A DNA stretch of 12,675 nt, taken from positions 1 to 12,675 of the forward strand of contig JAUXBM010000015.1 in NCBI GenBank assembly GCA_030619415.1. Reading direction: 5' to 3'. This DNA comes from Chlorobiota bacterium. Lineage in GTDB: Bacteria > Bacteroidota > Bacteroidia > Bacteroidales > F082. Both the position numbers and the translations under genes were made by a program. Of the stretch, positions 1 to 5,234 are shown piece after piece. The first letter of the stretch is position 1. Each line of letters starts with the position of its first letter. The notes under the pieces are model-generated. The model was not told the origin of the DNA, ran no database searches, and saw only the letters and a list, made by a program, of their open reading frames with translations.

Positions 1-92
1 ATACCCTTCACTCATTTGGGTGAAGAAATATTCGTGTTGTTAGTGGCTAAATAAAAAGGCCTGTGGATTCGAGAATAAAAACCCGGGGAGAA

Positions 93-135
93 CCGCTAAG
101 TTGCCCGACCCGCTAAGTTGTCTCGAACTTAGCGG
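93..135. repeat. Perfect 10-bp hairpin and partial repeat, CCGCTAAGTT family
   Basis: CCGCTAAGTT at 110-119 and AACTTAGCGG at 126-135 form a perfect 10-bp inverted repeat around a 6-base loop. The 11-mer CCGCTAAGTTG also occurs just before it, at 93-103, as a direct repeat. The right arm merges into the 67-bp repeat that starts at 131. The stem differs from the stem of that repeat (CCGCTGACTT) at only two positions, so the two hairpins look like relatives. A short dispersed palindromic repeat is the likely identity; the function is unknown. Confidence 0.75.
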
Positions 136-197
136 ATCAGGAAACTTTGCATAAAGAAAATTTCAATCCGCTGACTTCAAGGCAAGTCAGCGGGTTT
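131..197. repeat. 67-bp dispersed hairpin repeat, copy 1
   Basis: This stretch matches 889-955 over 67 bp with three mismatches. Its core is a perfect 10-bp stem, CCGCTGACTT (168-177) with AAGTCAGCGG (184-193), around the 6-base loop CAAGGC. It lies 60 bp beyond the stop of the minus-strand peptide gene ending at 258, just as copy 2 lies at the 3' end of the LamG gene block. It could form a 3'-end RNA structure or a weak terminator, but neither side carries a long T run, so a REP-like repeat is equally possible. Confidence 0.85.
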
Positions 198-257
198 ATC
201 AAGGCTCCTACTCTTGATTTATTTTTATTTATTCTAATTCATTTTATAGAAATCAAA

Positions 258-439
258 TCACTTCACCTTTTCATAGTCGTAAAACACCGTGTTTGTCTTT
301 ACTTCCACTATCTGTCCCAGCATCTTGGCATCGGGGATTTTATATTCCTTCAGTTTTTGATCCACTAAAGATTTTTGTGCAAGGGTTTCGGTTCCGAAAA
401 AATCAGGATTGAAAATAAAATGGTTACTGTTTTTTTCAT
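258..439 (-). pseudogene. Small secreted peptide gene broken by a single-base frameshift
   Basis: No homologue is recognised. ATG at 437-439 opens a frame encoding MKKTVTILFSILIF, a typical signal-peptide start, which then runs into a stop after 24 residues. In the neighbouring frame translation continues as FGTETLAQ followed by KSLVDQKLKEYKIPDAKM and onward to a stop at 258-260. Joining the two at the A6 run at 397-402 (T6 on the coding strand; one base short) gives a coherent 60-residue protein: signal peptide, a signal peptidase site at about residue 21-22 (LA|Q), and a charged 38-residue mature part ending EKVK. The ATG context copies that of the FISUMP gene at 3099. Its leader is interrupted by the 234-bp element at 455-688 and lacks the TATATTTG box present in the other leader, so the gene is probably dead. 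A sequencing indel could explain the frameshift alone, but not the leader damage. Confidence 0.55.
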
Positions 440-454
440 GGTTTTTTGCTTATA
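431..454 (-). repeat. Duplicated leader, start-codon part (copy 2)
   Basis: TTTTTTCATGG, then a T run, then GCTTATA. This matches 3091-3114 around the start codon of the FISUMP gene with one difference. It is the gene-proximal piece of the copy-2 leader; the rest continues at 694-743 on the far side of the inserted element. Confidence 0.75.
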
Positions 455-688
455 ATATGAATCAAGGGTTGAACCCTTTTCAGGGTTCTTGTCATAATGC
501 ACTTATTTGCCTCGGGTTTCACCCGATGTTATTCAAATTAAATCCTTTCAGGATTAATTGCCTGAAGGGCAATAATGTGAATAACACCGTGCGAAGCTCG
601 GGGATAAAGAATACTCGACTTTAATTAACCCCGAAGTGGGTTGAATAAATTCAGCAAATCACTGAATTATCCAACCCTTGATTTGCAT
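455..688. mobile_element. 234-bp MITE-like palindrome-rich element with TTATA target duplication
   Basis: The element is flanked by TTATA at 450-454 and 689-693. The equivalent site before the FISUMP gene (3110-3114) has TTATA once and no insert, so this is a filled site beside its own empty control. The ends are inverted: 17 bases at 455-471 match the complement of 672-688 at 14 positions, including 12 perfect bases (460-471 with 672-683). Inside is a chain of short palindromes: 464-478, 512-526, 541-555 and 557-573. The last two sit within a larger pair, GTTATTCA 528-535 with TGAATAAC 578-585. Another inverted pair lies near the right end (about 638-677). No convincing ORF is present, so it must be a non-autonomous element or a structured repeat mobilised in trans. 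Confidence 0.75.
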
Positions 689-693
689 TTATA

Positions 694-743
694 GTTCATA
701 TTAATTATTTCCCTCAGATTCTGATTAATACCCCATTTGGCAC
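694..743 (-). repeat. Duplicated leader, distal part (copy 2)
   Basis: This matches 3115-3181 upstream of the FISUMP gene, including ATTAATTATTTCC and CAGATTCTGATTAATACC. A 16-bp segment present at 3133-3148, which contains the TATATTTG promoter-like box, is missing here. The missing piece is bordered by TATTTCC direct repeats in the longer copy, so slippage or short-repeat recombination can account for the difference. Beyond about 743 similarity to the other leader fades. Confidence 0.7.
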
Positions 744-888
744 AATCTGACGGGCAACCCCTGTGCGCAGGCTTGAACTCCAAATTATAATTCCTTTTCT
801 CTTTGGTTTGGGATATCACCTGACCGCCCGTCCATAACGCAGTGAAGGCGGGTCTGCCCTCCTTCGGTTGGAAAATCACCCCGGGCTA
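744..888. other. Non-coding stretch between leader copy 2 and hairpin repeat copy 2
   Basis: I see no gene here. The stretch is richer in G+C than its surroundings, with short near-palindromes such as GACCGCCCG against AGGCGGGTC (about 822-855). A minus-strand frame crosses it but has no signal peptide, no family resemblance, and runs straight into the duplicated leader, so it is not coding. Confidence 0.5.
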
Positions 889-955
889 AGCGGATCAGGA
901 AACTTTGCAGAAAGATTATTTCAATCCGCTGACTTCAAGGCAAGTCAGCGGGTTT
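889..955. repeat. 67-bp dispersed hairpin repeat, copy 2
   Basis: Second copy of the repeat at 131-197, with three mismatches in 67 bp. The perfect stem is CCGCTGACTT (926-935) with AAGTCAGCGG (942-951). It lies just beyond the 3' end of the minus-strand LamG gene block, and the short frame ending at 935 reads into it. Its outer end, GGCTAAGCGG at about 884-893, echoes the CTTAGCGG at 128-135 and at 3181-3188. Confidence 0.85.
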
Positions 956-1021
956 CGGCTTGCAGTCCTTCACATGGGCTTCTTTGTCGATGAAGAAATC
1001 ATCGGGGATTTTTATTACCAT
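935..1021 (-). CDS. Very short possible ORF (28 residues), probably a gene remnant
   Basis: ATG at 1019-1021 lies 13 bp after the stop of the LamG gene. The frame encodes MVIKIPDDFFIDKEAHVKD followed by CKPKPADLP and stops inside the hairpin repeat at 935-937. The charged, non-repetitive composition looks protein-like, but there is no signal peptide and no recognisable family. The DNA around KIPD (near-identical TAAAATCCCCGATG) also occurs in the broken peptide gene at 258-439, in the same position relative to the hairpin repeat. It may therefore be the 3' end of a related gene whose front was lost when the repeat or the LamG gene arrived. Whether it is translated is unclear. Confidence 0.25.
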   Translation of the reverse strand: MVIKIPDDFFIDKEAHVKDCKPKPADLP

Positions 1022-1034
1022 TTAAATTAAAGGA

Positions 1035-2072
1035 CTATGGTTGGTTTACAGTTCCTTTCACATCAAATGTCCCGGATACAAATATATTACCAGATACTGT
1101 TAGGATGGTTGACGGCGATACGGTTAATGTTGCACCTGTTCCGATGCTAAGGATTTTGCATGAAGCATCAGCGCCCGTTGCAGGTTGATTACTAATATCT
1201 ACAATTCCAACATTATCGGTAGCCTCAGGAACAAAACCACTGCTCCAGTTTGTTGTGGTATGCCAATCGGTGTCTGTTGTTCCTGTCCAGGTATTGAAGG
1301 CGGTTGAGGGTGCCCATTCATCGCCGGCCATATTGTGAAGCGTTCCATCATTGTTATTCACTGTTTCATCATTTGCATTTGTTCCGTTTTTTTCGTTTAA
1401 TTTATAATAAGCAACCAGGCCTGTTTCAGTTCCGATAAGCTCTTTGCACATATTTTCCCTGATTTCATCTGCAGTGCGCGCTACATTCCAAATACGTACG
1501 TCATCAATTTTGCCATGCCACCAGCTGTCAATACCATCAGTTGCGTCCCCATTTGGTTTTGCACCAATTCCAAAAGGAGCCAAACTGGTTTTTAATGTGC
1601 CGTCGTAGGATAGTGGAGTACCTATTTCTATCCCATTTTTATAAAAGTGGATGAGGCTTCCATCAGCAACCAAAGCCAAATGTACCCATACCCCGATTGG
1701 GAAATTTTGCGGATCTTCAAGTTGAATATTATCATCATCACTTTCTGTAACACTAACATGCATTTTTTTGTTACCACCCCCACCCAACCCCATTGTGAAT
1801 TGACCCCTTGTACCGGTATTCCAGTTCATGGCAACGCTACCATAGTTTGCCAGGGATTCGGCATAAGCCCAGGCTTCTACTGTAATTTTATTTGTTGGTT
1901 TTGGATAATTCTGGACAATTACAATATCATTGGTCCCATCAAATTCAAGGCAATTGCCCTGGGCGTAAGTAGCCGCAGTAATTCCAAGTATAAGTGTGAG
2001 CAGTAGTAAATGTTTTTTCCTGGTATTTAATTTATTGAGGTGTTCAAATAATTTATTTATGCAGATCTTCAT
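1035..2072 (-). CDS. Secreted LamG-domain (concanavalin A-like) protein
   Basis: 345 residues. A long N-region (RKKHLLLLTLILGI, about 18-31) and the cleavage region TYAQ (35-38) make a Sec signal peptide. Residues about 40-230 form a LamG/LamGL jelly-roll domain: LEFDGTNDIVIV, ITVEAWAY, HFYKNG, and the closing GKIDDVRIWNVARTADEI at 187-204, which is highly characteristic. Such domains usually bind glycans or act as accessory modules of extracellular proteins; no catalytic residues are seen. Residues about 261-340 are a second beta-rich module (WTGTTDTDWHTTTNW ... VP ... D) also found at the N-terminus of the upstream FISUMP protein. The protein ends directly after this module with no T9SS or other sorting domain, so it may be truncated or simply exported to the periplasm. 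The gene lies 111 bp downstream of the FISUMP gene, same strand, and may share its transcript. Family assignment is firm; the ligand is unknown. Confidence 0.85.
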   Translation of the reverse strand: MKICINKLFEHLNKLNTRKKHLLLLTLILGITAATYAQGNCLEFDGTNDIVIVQNYPKPTNKITVEAWAYAESLANYGSVAMNWNTGTRGQFTMGLGGGGNKKMHVSVTESDDDNIQLEDPQNFPIGVWVHLALVADGSLIHFYKNGIEIGTPLSYDGTLKTSLAPFGIGAKPNGDATDGIDSWWHGKIDDVRIWNVARTADEIRENMCKELIGTETGLVAYYKLNEKNGTNANDETVNNNDGTLHNMAGDEWAPSTAFNTWTGTTDTDWHTTTNWSSGFVPEATDNVGIVDISNQPATGADASCKILSIGTGATLTVSPSTILTVSGNIFVSGTFDVKGTVNQP

Positions 2073-2183
2073 CCGCTACGCAAATGTACACTTTTCGCTT
2101 GACTTGCAGCCACCTGAGCTTTCTCTTATCCAATTGTTGCGCTCGTATTGTTTGTCGCTCAGTAACAGCCATGAAACCATTCC

Positions 2184-2702
2184 CTAATCCTTTATACAAC
2201 GAACTGAAAAACCGTTTGCCCTGCGGCCATCAGTTGGCTCTGAAGCATTATCAACATGAAAGGCAAGATAATCACTATCCACCCCATCAGTAGTCCTACT
2301 CCAGTAATAGCCCCCTGAACCTTCCTCTTCTTTTTTTCCATCTCGATGGTAACGCCAACCACCAACAACAAGTTTTAATGGTGAGTTAAAAGCACTTAAT
2401 GCATTATGATTTCCTTCACCCCAACTCGTAACCTCAGCTGCCCACTCTGCCTCTTTAGGCAAACGAAAACCAGCCGGGCATGGGTTATTATCATTGGTTC
2501 CTCCTTGCCATAGGTCATTTTCAGGAGTCGTTAACCAATTCCAGGGGGTCACGTCGGCTACAGTGATAAATTTACCATACCAACCAGTACCGGTGGTTGG
2601 TTCAGAACTATTAACCGGACCTCCATAAGGATCACTTCCACGAATTTGGTGCCCTTCAGTAGACCTACCCCCACTGGTACCAATCGCCATAAGCGGCTGC
2701 AT
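2184..2702 (-). CDS. FISUMP-domain protein, C-terminal half of a frameshifted gene
   Basis: This frame carries most of a Fibrobacter succinogenes major paralogous (FISUMP, TIGR02145-type) domain: GHQIRG, LWQGGTNDNNPCPAGFRLPKEAEW, AFNSPLKL, YYWSRTTDG and the C-terminal NGFSVRCIKD. Its first 12 residues (MQPLMAIGTSGG) are the out-of-frame reading of DAAAYGDWYQWG from the upstream half. The real product resumes at RSTEGHQ directly after the G5 run at 2668-2672. With one G fewer the two halves give a continuous 304-residue secreted protein. FISUMP proteins are exported, and their biochemical role is not established. No sorting domain follows. As the sequence stands, this half has no start signal of its own and is probably not made. 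Confidence 0.7.
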   Translation of the reverse strand: MQPLMAIGTSGGRSTEGHQIRGSDPYGGPVNSSEPTTGTGWYGKFITVADVTPWNWLTTPENDLWQGGTNDNNPCPAGFRLPKEAEWAAEVTSWGEGNHNALSAFNSPLKLVVGGWRYHRDGKKEEEGSGGYYWSRTTDGVDSDYLAFHVDNASEPTDGRRANGFSVRCIKD

Positions 2703-3099
2703 CGTTGCTGCTTATTGCCACTTGTGAAGCGCCAAGGTTGCGGTCCATCCAGATTTTGCCTGTTGCAGAGCTTACGGCTGCTGTTTTTACCTCTCCATTA
2801 ACAGTCATTGTTCCATTAACTGTAACCTCTCCAAGATAAGCAAGTTTCCCATCTACAGTTAATGAAGCGTTCGAATTAATTGTTAAATTGTGGCATACCG
2901 CATCGGTTGTGCCTGAGCCAATTACCGGGTCGTTTGGCTCGTCTGGAATAGTTACATGATCAAAAAAAGTAGGTACCTTGTCCGTGTCCCAGTTTCCTGC
3001 TGTTGCCCAATCTGTATCAACAGATCCTGTCCAGGTTGTTTGTGAAAAACCTGTCAGCCCGAAAGCCAGCATAAGTGAAATAAATAATAATTTTTTCAT
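2665..3099 (-). CDS. FISUMP-domain protein, N-terminal half of a frameshifted gene
   Basis: The start at 3099 (MKKLLFISLMLAFGLTGFSQ) gives a clean signal peptide with cleavage before Gln20. The in-frame ATG 36 bp upstream, at 3135, overlaps the promoter-like box and is less likely. Residues 21-105 form a beta-rich module (TTWTGSVDTDWATAGNWD, then VP, D, VTIP and LTINSNASLTVDG) shared with the LamG protein next door. The FISUMP domain begins at about residue 112 with GKIWMDRNLGASQVA and DAAAYGDWYQWG, and is then cut by a TAG stop after W-G. One extra G in the run at 2668-2672 causes the stop; the domain continues in the other frame down to 2184. This is a recently broken gene, a phase-variable gene, or a sequencing error. 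As written, the product would be a 144-residue secreted fragment. Confidence 0.75.
   Translation of the reverse strand: MKKLLFISLMLAFGLTGFSQTTWTGSVDTDWATAGNWDTDKVPTFFDHVTIPDEPNDPVIGSGTTDAVCHNLTINSNASLTVDGKLAYLGEVTVNGTMTVNGEVKTAAVSSATGKIWMDRNLGASQVAISSNDAAAYGDWYQWG
2668..2672 (-). other. Frameshift point: G5 run in the FISUMP gene
   Basis: The coding strand reads CAG TGG GGG TAG. With four G instead of five it reads CAG TGG GGT AGG TCT, giving QWGRS, the sequence expected at this point of a FISUMP domain. A single-base expansion of the run is the simplest explanation. Confidence 0.8.
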
Positions 3100-3181
3100 G
3101 GCTTTTTGCTTATAGTTCAGATTAATTATTTCCAAATATAGCTATTTCCCACAGATTCTGATTAATACCCGTAATTGGCGC
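3091..3181 (-). repeat. Intact leader (copy 1) of the FISUMP gene
   Basis: This stretch of the minus-strand leader is shared with 431-454 plus 694-743. Here it is uninterrupted (TTGCTTATAGTTCA), which defines the empty site for the 234-bp element. It also keeps 16 bp, at about 3133-3148, that the other copy lacks. Confidence 0.75.
3133..3140 (-). promoter_or_regulatory. Candidate Bacteroidota -7 promoter box TATATTTG
   Basis: On the minus strand the bases read TATATTTG, a perfect match to the Bacteroidota -7 consensus TAnnTTTG. It lies 33 bp before the FISUMP start codon, which would give a short leader of about 25-30 nt. No good -33 TTTG is visible at the expected distance, so the promoter is plausible but unproven. 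The box is absent from the duplicated leader copy. Confidence 0.45.
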
Positions 3182-3210
3182 TTAGCGGAGGAAAAGGCGC
3201 GGGCCGACTT

Positions 3211-3258
3211 GTGCTTGACTAATCATATGCAAATGATTGGTCATAATAACGTAAGCAC
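3211..3258. repeat. Long hairpin with near-perfect 11-bp stem
   Basis: TGACTAATCAT (3216-3226) pairs with ATGATTGGTCA (3233-3243) across the loop ATGCAA, with one T:G wobble. GTGCT (3211-3215) and AGCAC (3254-3258) add an outer stem. The structure sits between CTTAGCGG (3181-3188) and its complement CCGCTAAG (3265-3272), giving a nested inverted arrangement about 92 bp long. It resembles REP-type or mobile-element ends more than a terminator. There is no T tract. Confidence 0.6.
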
Positions 3259-3293
3259 ATATCCCCGCTAAGTGGACGCTTGAAGCGTATAAA

Positions 3294-3408
3294 CAATTGC
3301 AACCATTGCAACCATTGCAACCATTGCAACCATTGCAACCATTGCAACCATTGCAACCATTGTAACCATTGTAACCATTGTAACCATTGTAACCATTGTA
3401 ACCATTGC
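3294..3408. repeat. 9-bp minisatellite, 12 units of AACCATTG[C/T]
   Basis: Twelve head-to-tail 9-bp units occupy 3301-3408, preceded by a partial unit (CAATTGC, 3294-3300). Units 1-6 end in GC, units 7-11 in GT, and unit 12 again in GC. Such blocks of identical variants are the mark of slippage expansion. The array lies 19 bp past the corA stop codon and upstream of the FISUMP leader. Because 9 is a multiple of 3, the minus strand reads as Trp-Leu-Gln repeats, but I do not regard this as a gene. Confidence 0.95.
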
Positions 3409-3427
3409 ACCCTTTATCCCCCCATCC

Positions 3428-4504
3428 TTAAAACCACTTCTTTTTCTTAAAGTAAAACATCATGCCCACGACCATCAGGATCATGATTCCCCAGGTAGAA
3501 AAGTATCCCCATTCCCAGACCAACTCAGGCATGTTTCTGAAGTTCATGCCATAAACGCCTGCTACGAAAGTAAGTGGAATAAATATAGTTGCGATCACAG
3601 TCAGCGTCTTCATGATCTGGTTCATTTTATGGCCTTGTAACGAATAAAAAAGGTTTAGTCCGCTCTCCAAACGCATGTTCAGGGTTTCAATATTTTCAAG
3701 CAGTTGCATCCCCTGCTCTTTCAGGTCGTTGTAATATTTAAAGTGTTGCTTTGTAACCTGGTCAAACATTCCTTTTTCAATTCCACCTACAGCTTCTTTT
3801 AAAGGGAACAGCGACTTTTTAATGTAGTATAACAGCTTTTTATATCTCTCGATCTGACGAACAATATCAGGATCGGGATCCGATTCATCCATGGTGGTCA
3901 ATTCATAAATTTCAGTTTCCAGGTTTTCCATTGTACTGAAATAATTATCAAGTATCGCCTCTAACATCATGTACAAAAGAAAGTCGGTTCCCTGTTCCCT
4001 TACCAGTCCCAGGTTTTGGCGAATCCTGTTGCGGATGTGTTCGAAATGATCACTTTTACGTTCCTGGAAAGACAACACATAGTTTTTCCCGAGGATAAAA
4101 CTGATATGCTCTGTTTCTAATTCGCTACCTTCCAACGGCAGTATTGACTTAATGGTGAAGAACAGATAATCGTCATAATTCTGCATCTTCGGCCGTTCCG
4201 TAGTATCAAGAATGTCCTCCAGCACCAGGTGATCAATGCCATGCTTCAGGCCGAGATTTTTAATTAATTCTGATTCATGAATACCATGAACGTTTAACCA
4301 GTACACTTTTTTCCTTTCATCAAATTCAGGAATATGCGACAGGTCAATATCTTTTACTTCCTGAAACTGACTTTTGTTATAAGTGATCAGCTGAAGATCC
4401 GGATTGTCAAGATACTGGTCGCCGATAAACTCTATCTTAAATGGATCCCTCAATCTTCTGTTGATTTGGATTCTCTTTTTGATTGCAGTTAAATGGTGGT
4501 TCAT
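3428..4504 (-). CDS. corA: CorA family magnesium/divalent cation transporter
   Basis: 358 residues, close to the usual CorA length. The protein has a long charged cytoplasmic N-terminal domain (1 to about 292), then two C-terminal membrane helices: TM1 at about 298-318 and TM2 at about 335-352. The signature YGMNF is at 318-322, where the GMN triad forms the selectivity filter of the pentameric pore. The short outer loop MPELVWEWGY follows, and the basic tail KKKKWF closes the protein. CorA channels carry Mg2+ (also Co2+ or Ni2+) inward across the inner membrane, driven by the membrane potential and gated by cytoplasmic Mg2+; some relatives export or prefer Zn2+. The start at 4504 matches family length. 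The lipoprotein gene upstream ends 27 bp before it, suggesting co-transcription. No terminator is evident after the stop; the minisatellite comes first. Family is certain; substrate is inferred. Confidence 0.95.
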   Translation of the reverse strand: MNHHLTAIKKRIQINRRLRDPFKIEFIGDQYLDNPDLQLITYNKSQFQEVKDIDLSHIPEFDERKKVYWLNVHGIHESELIKNLGLKHGIDHLVLEDILDTTERPKMQNYDDYLFFTIKSILPLEGSELETEHISFILGKNYVLSFQERKSDHFEHIRNRIRQNLGLVREQGTDFLLYMMLEAILDNYFSTMENLETEIYELTTMDESDPDPDIVRQIERYKKLLYYIKKSLFPLKEAVGGIEKGMFDQVTKQHFKYYNDLKEQGMQLLENIETLNMRLESGLNLFYSLQGHKMNQIMKTLTVIATIFIPLTFVAGVYGMNFRNMPELVWEWGYFSTWGIMILMVVGMMFYFKKKKWF

Positions 4505-4531
4505 CGTTAAAGAATTGAGTGGGCGAAAATA

Positions 4532-5173
4532 TTAATTATTGATGGAAGAGATTAATACTTTACTTTTCAGCAAGTCATCAACCAAAATATCAGCATAACT
4601 GTTTGCAATTTCCGAAATAGTGTTAAGATCCATTGTTTCGGTTTGCGCCGACCAGACCAGGTCACCCGTTTCAAAATCAAACAGATTGGCTTCCAGAAAA
4701 ACATCCATCTCTCCGGCGTAGAATCCGGGTACATAAACATAATCATAGTATTCTACATAATGATCGTAGAATGTGTAAGTACCATAATAGGGGAAGAAGA
4801 AAACGGTTCCCGGCACATATCGCCTGCTATCATCAACTTCCAGCAAACTAATTGTCATAACTGCATCAACTTTCGCTGATTTAAAGAATGCCATTACAAG
4901 CTCAGGCGAGATATTATCTTCATTGGCGTTGGGAGGCAGGAAATCCAGTGCACCCTCAGCAGCATATCCATCGGCAAGCATTCGTTCTTCTATGGCCACT
5001 TCAAAGACTTTCCGGGTAGCCGCATCGTGGGCGATTCCCAGGATTACGATTTTATTAAAATTATATGTCTTCTCTTCACTTTTCTTCCAGGTGCCGATAA
5101 CTTTTGTACTGCTGCACGATATCATTAATATGGAAATTAGAAAGATGGCCAGGCTTTTCTTATAATAATTCAT
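4532..5173 (-). CDS. Small lipoprotein of unknown function with aromatic-rich segment
   Basis: 213 residues. The N-terminus MNYYKKSLAIFLISILMISC is a lipoprotein signal with lipobox MISC and acylated Cys20, so the protein is anchored in the inner or outer membrane and faces the periplasm. After SSTKVIGTWK there is an alpha/beta-looking body: IVILGIAHDAATRKVFEVAI (42-61), then AVMTISLLEVDD (104-115), and near the C-terminus ANLFDFETGDLVWSAQTET. This pattern recalls DUF4136/CsgG-like periplasmic lipoproteins in which a short beta strand 'ANLFD..TG.LVW' is conserved, but I cannot fix a family. Residues 125-152 are very aromatic (15 Tyr/Phe in 28). It lies 27 bp upstream of corA on the same strand, so a shared role at the envelope is possible. 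Function unknown. Confidence 0.85.
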   Translation of the reverse strand: MNYYKKSLAIFLISILMISCSSTKVIGTWKKSEEKTYNFNKIVILGIAHDAATRKVFEVAIEERMLADGYAAEGALDFLPPNANEDNISPELVMAFFKSAKVDAVMTISLLEVDDSRRYVPGTVFFFPYYGTYTFYDHYVEYYDYVYVPGFYAGEMDVFLEANLFDFETGDLVWSAQTETMDLNTISEIANSYADILVDDLLKSKVLISSINN

Positions 5174-5234
5174 TTCATCGGTTGTGTCTGATCAGTATTA
5201 ATGAAAATTTATAGGTTATAAGGGGAATAGAGAG

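Noticed and set aside
93..197. Integron attC site or attachment site
   Set aside because: The hairpins lack the GTTRRRY/RYYYAAC core sites, and no integrase gene is visible.
147..368. Plus-strand ORF of 73 codons
   Set aside because: It starts inside the hairpin repeat and runs antisense to the reconstructed secreted peptide, with low-complexity Phe/Ile/Leu content.
667..879. Minus-strand ORF of 70 codons
   Set aside because: It reads through the duplicated leader into the end of the mobile element. Its C-terminal residues are untranslated leader in the paralogous copy.
2053..2172. Minus-strand 39-codon ORF between the FISUMP and LamG genes (MAVTERQTIRAQQLDKRK...)
   Set aside because: It overlaps the LamG start, lacks family resemblance and has no initiation signal. 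Possible but unsupported.
3294..3408. CRISPR-like array
   Set aside because: The 9-bp units are contiguous with no spacers, and no cas gene is nearby.
3219..3410. Minus-strand ORF made of Trp-Leu-Gln tripeptide repeats
   Set aside because: It is only the reading of the 9-bp minisatellite, needs a GTG start, and has no signal or domain.
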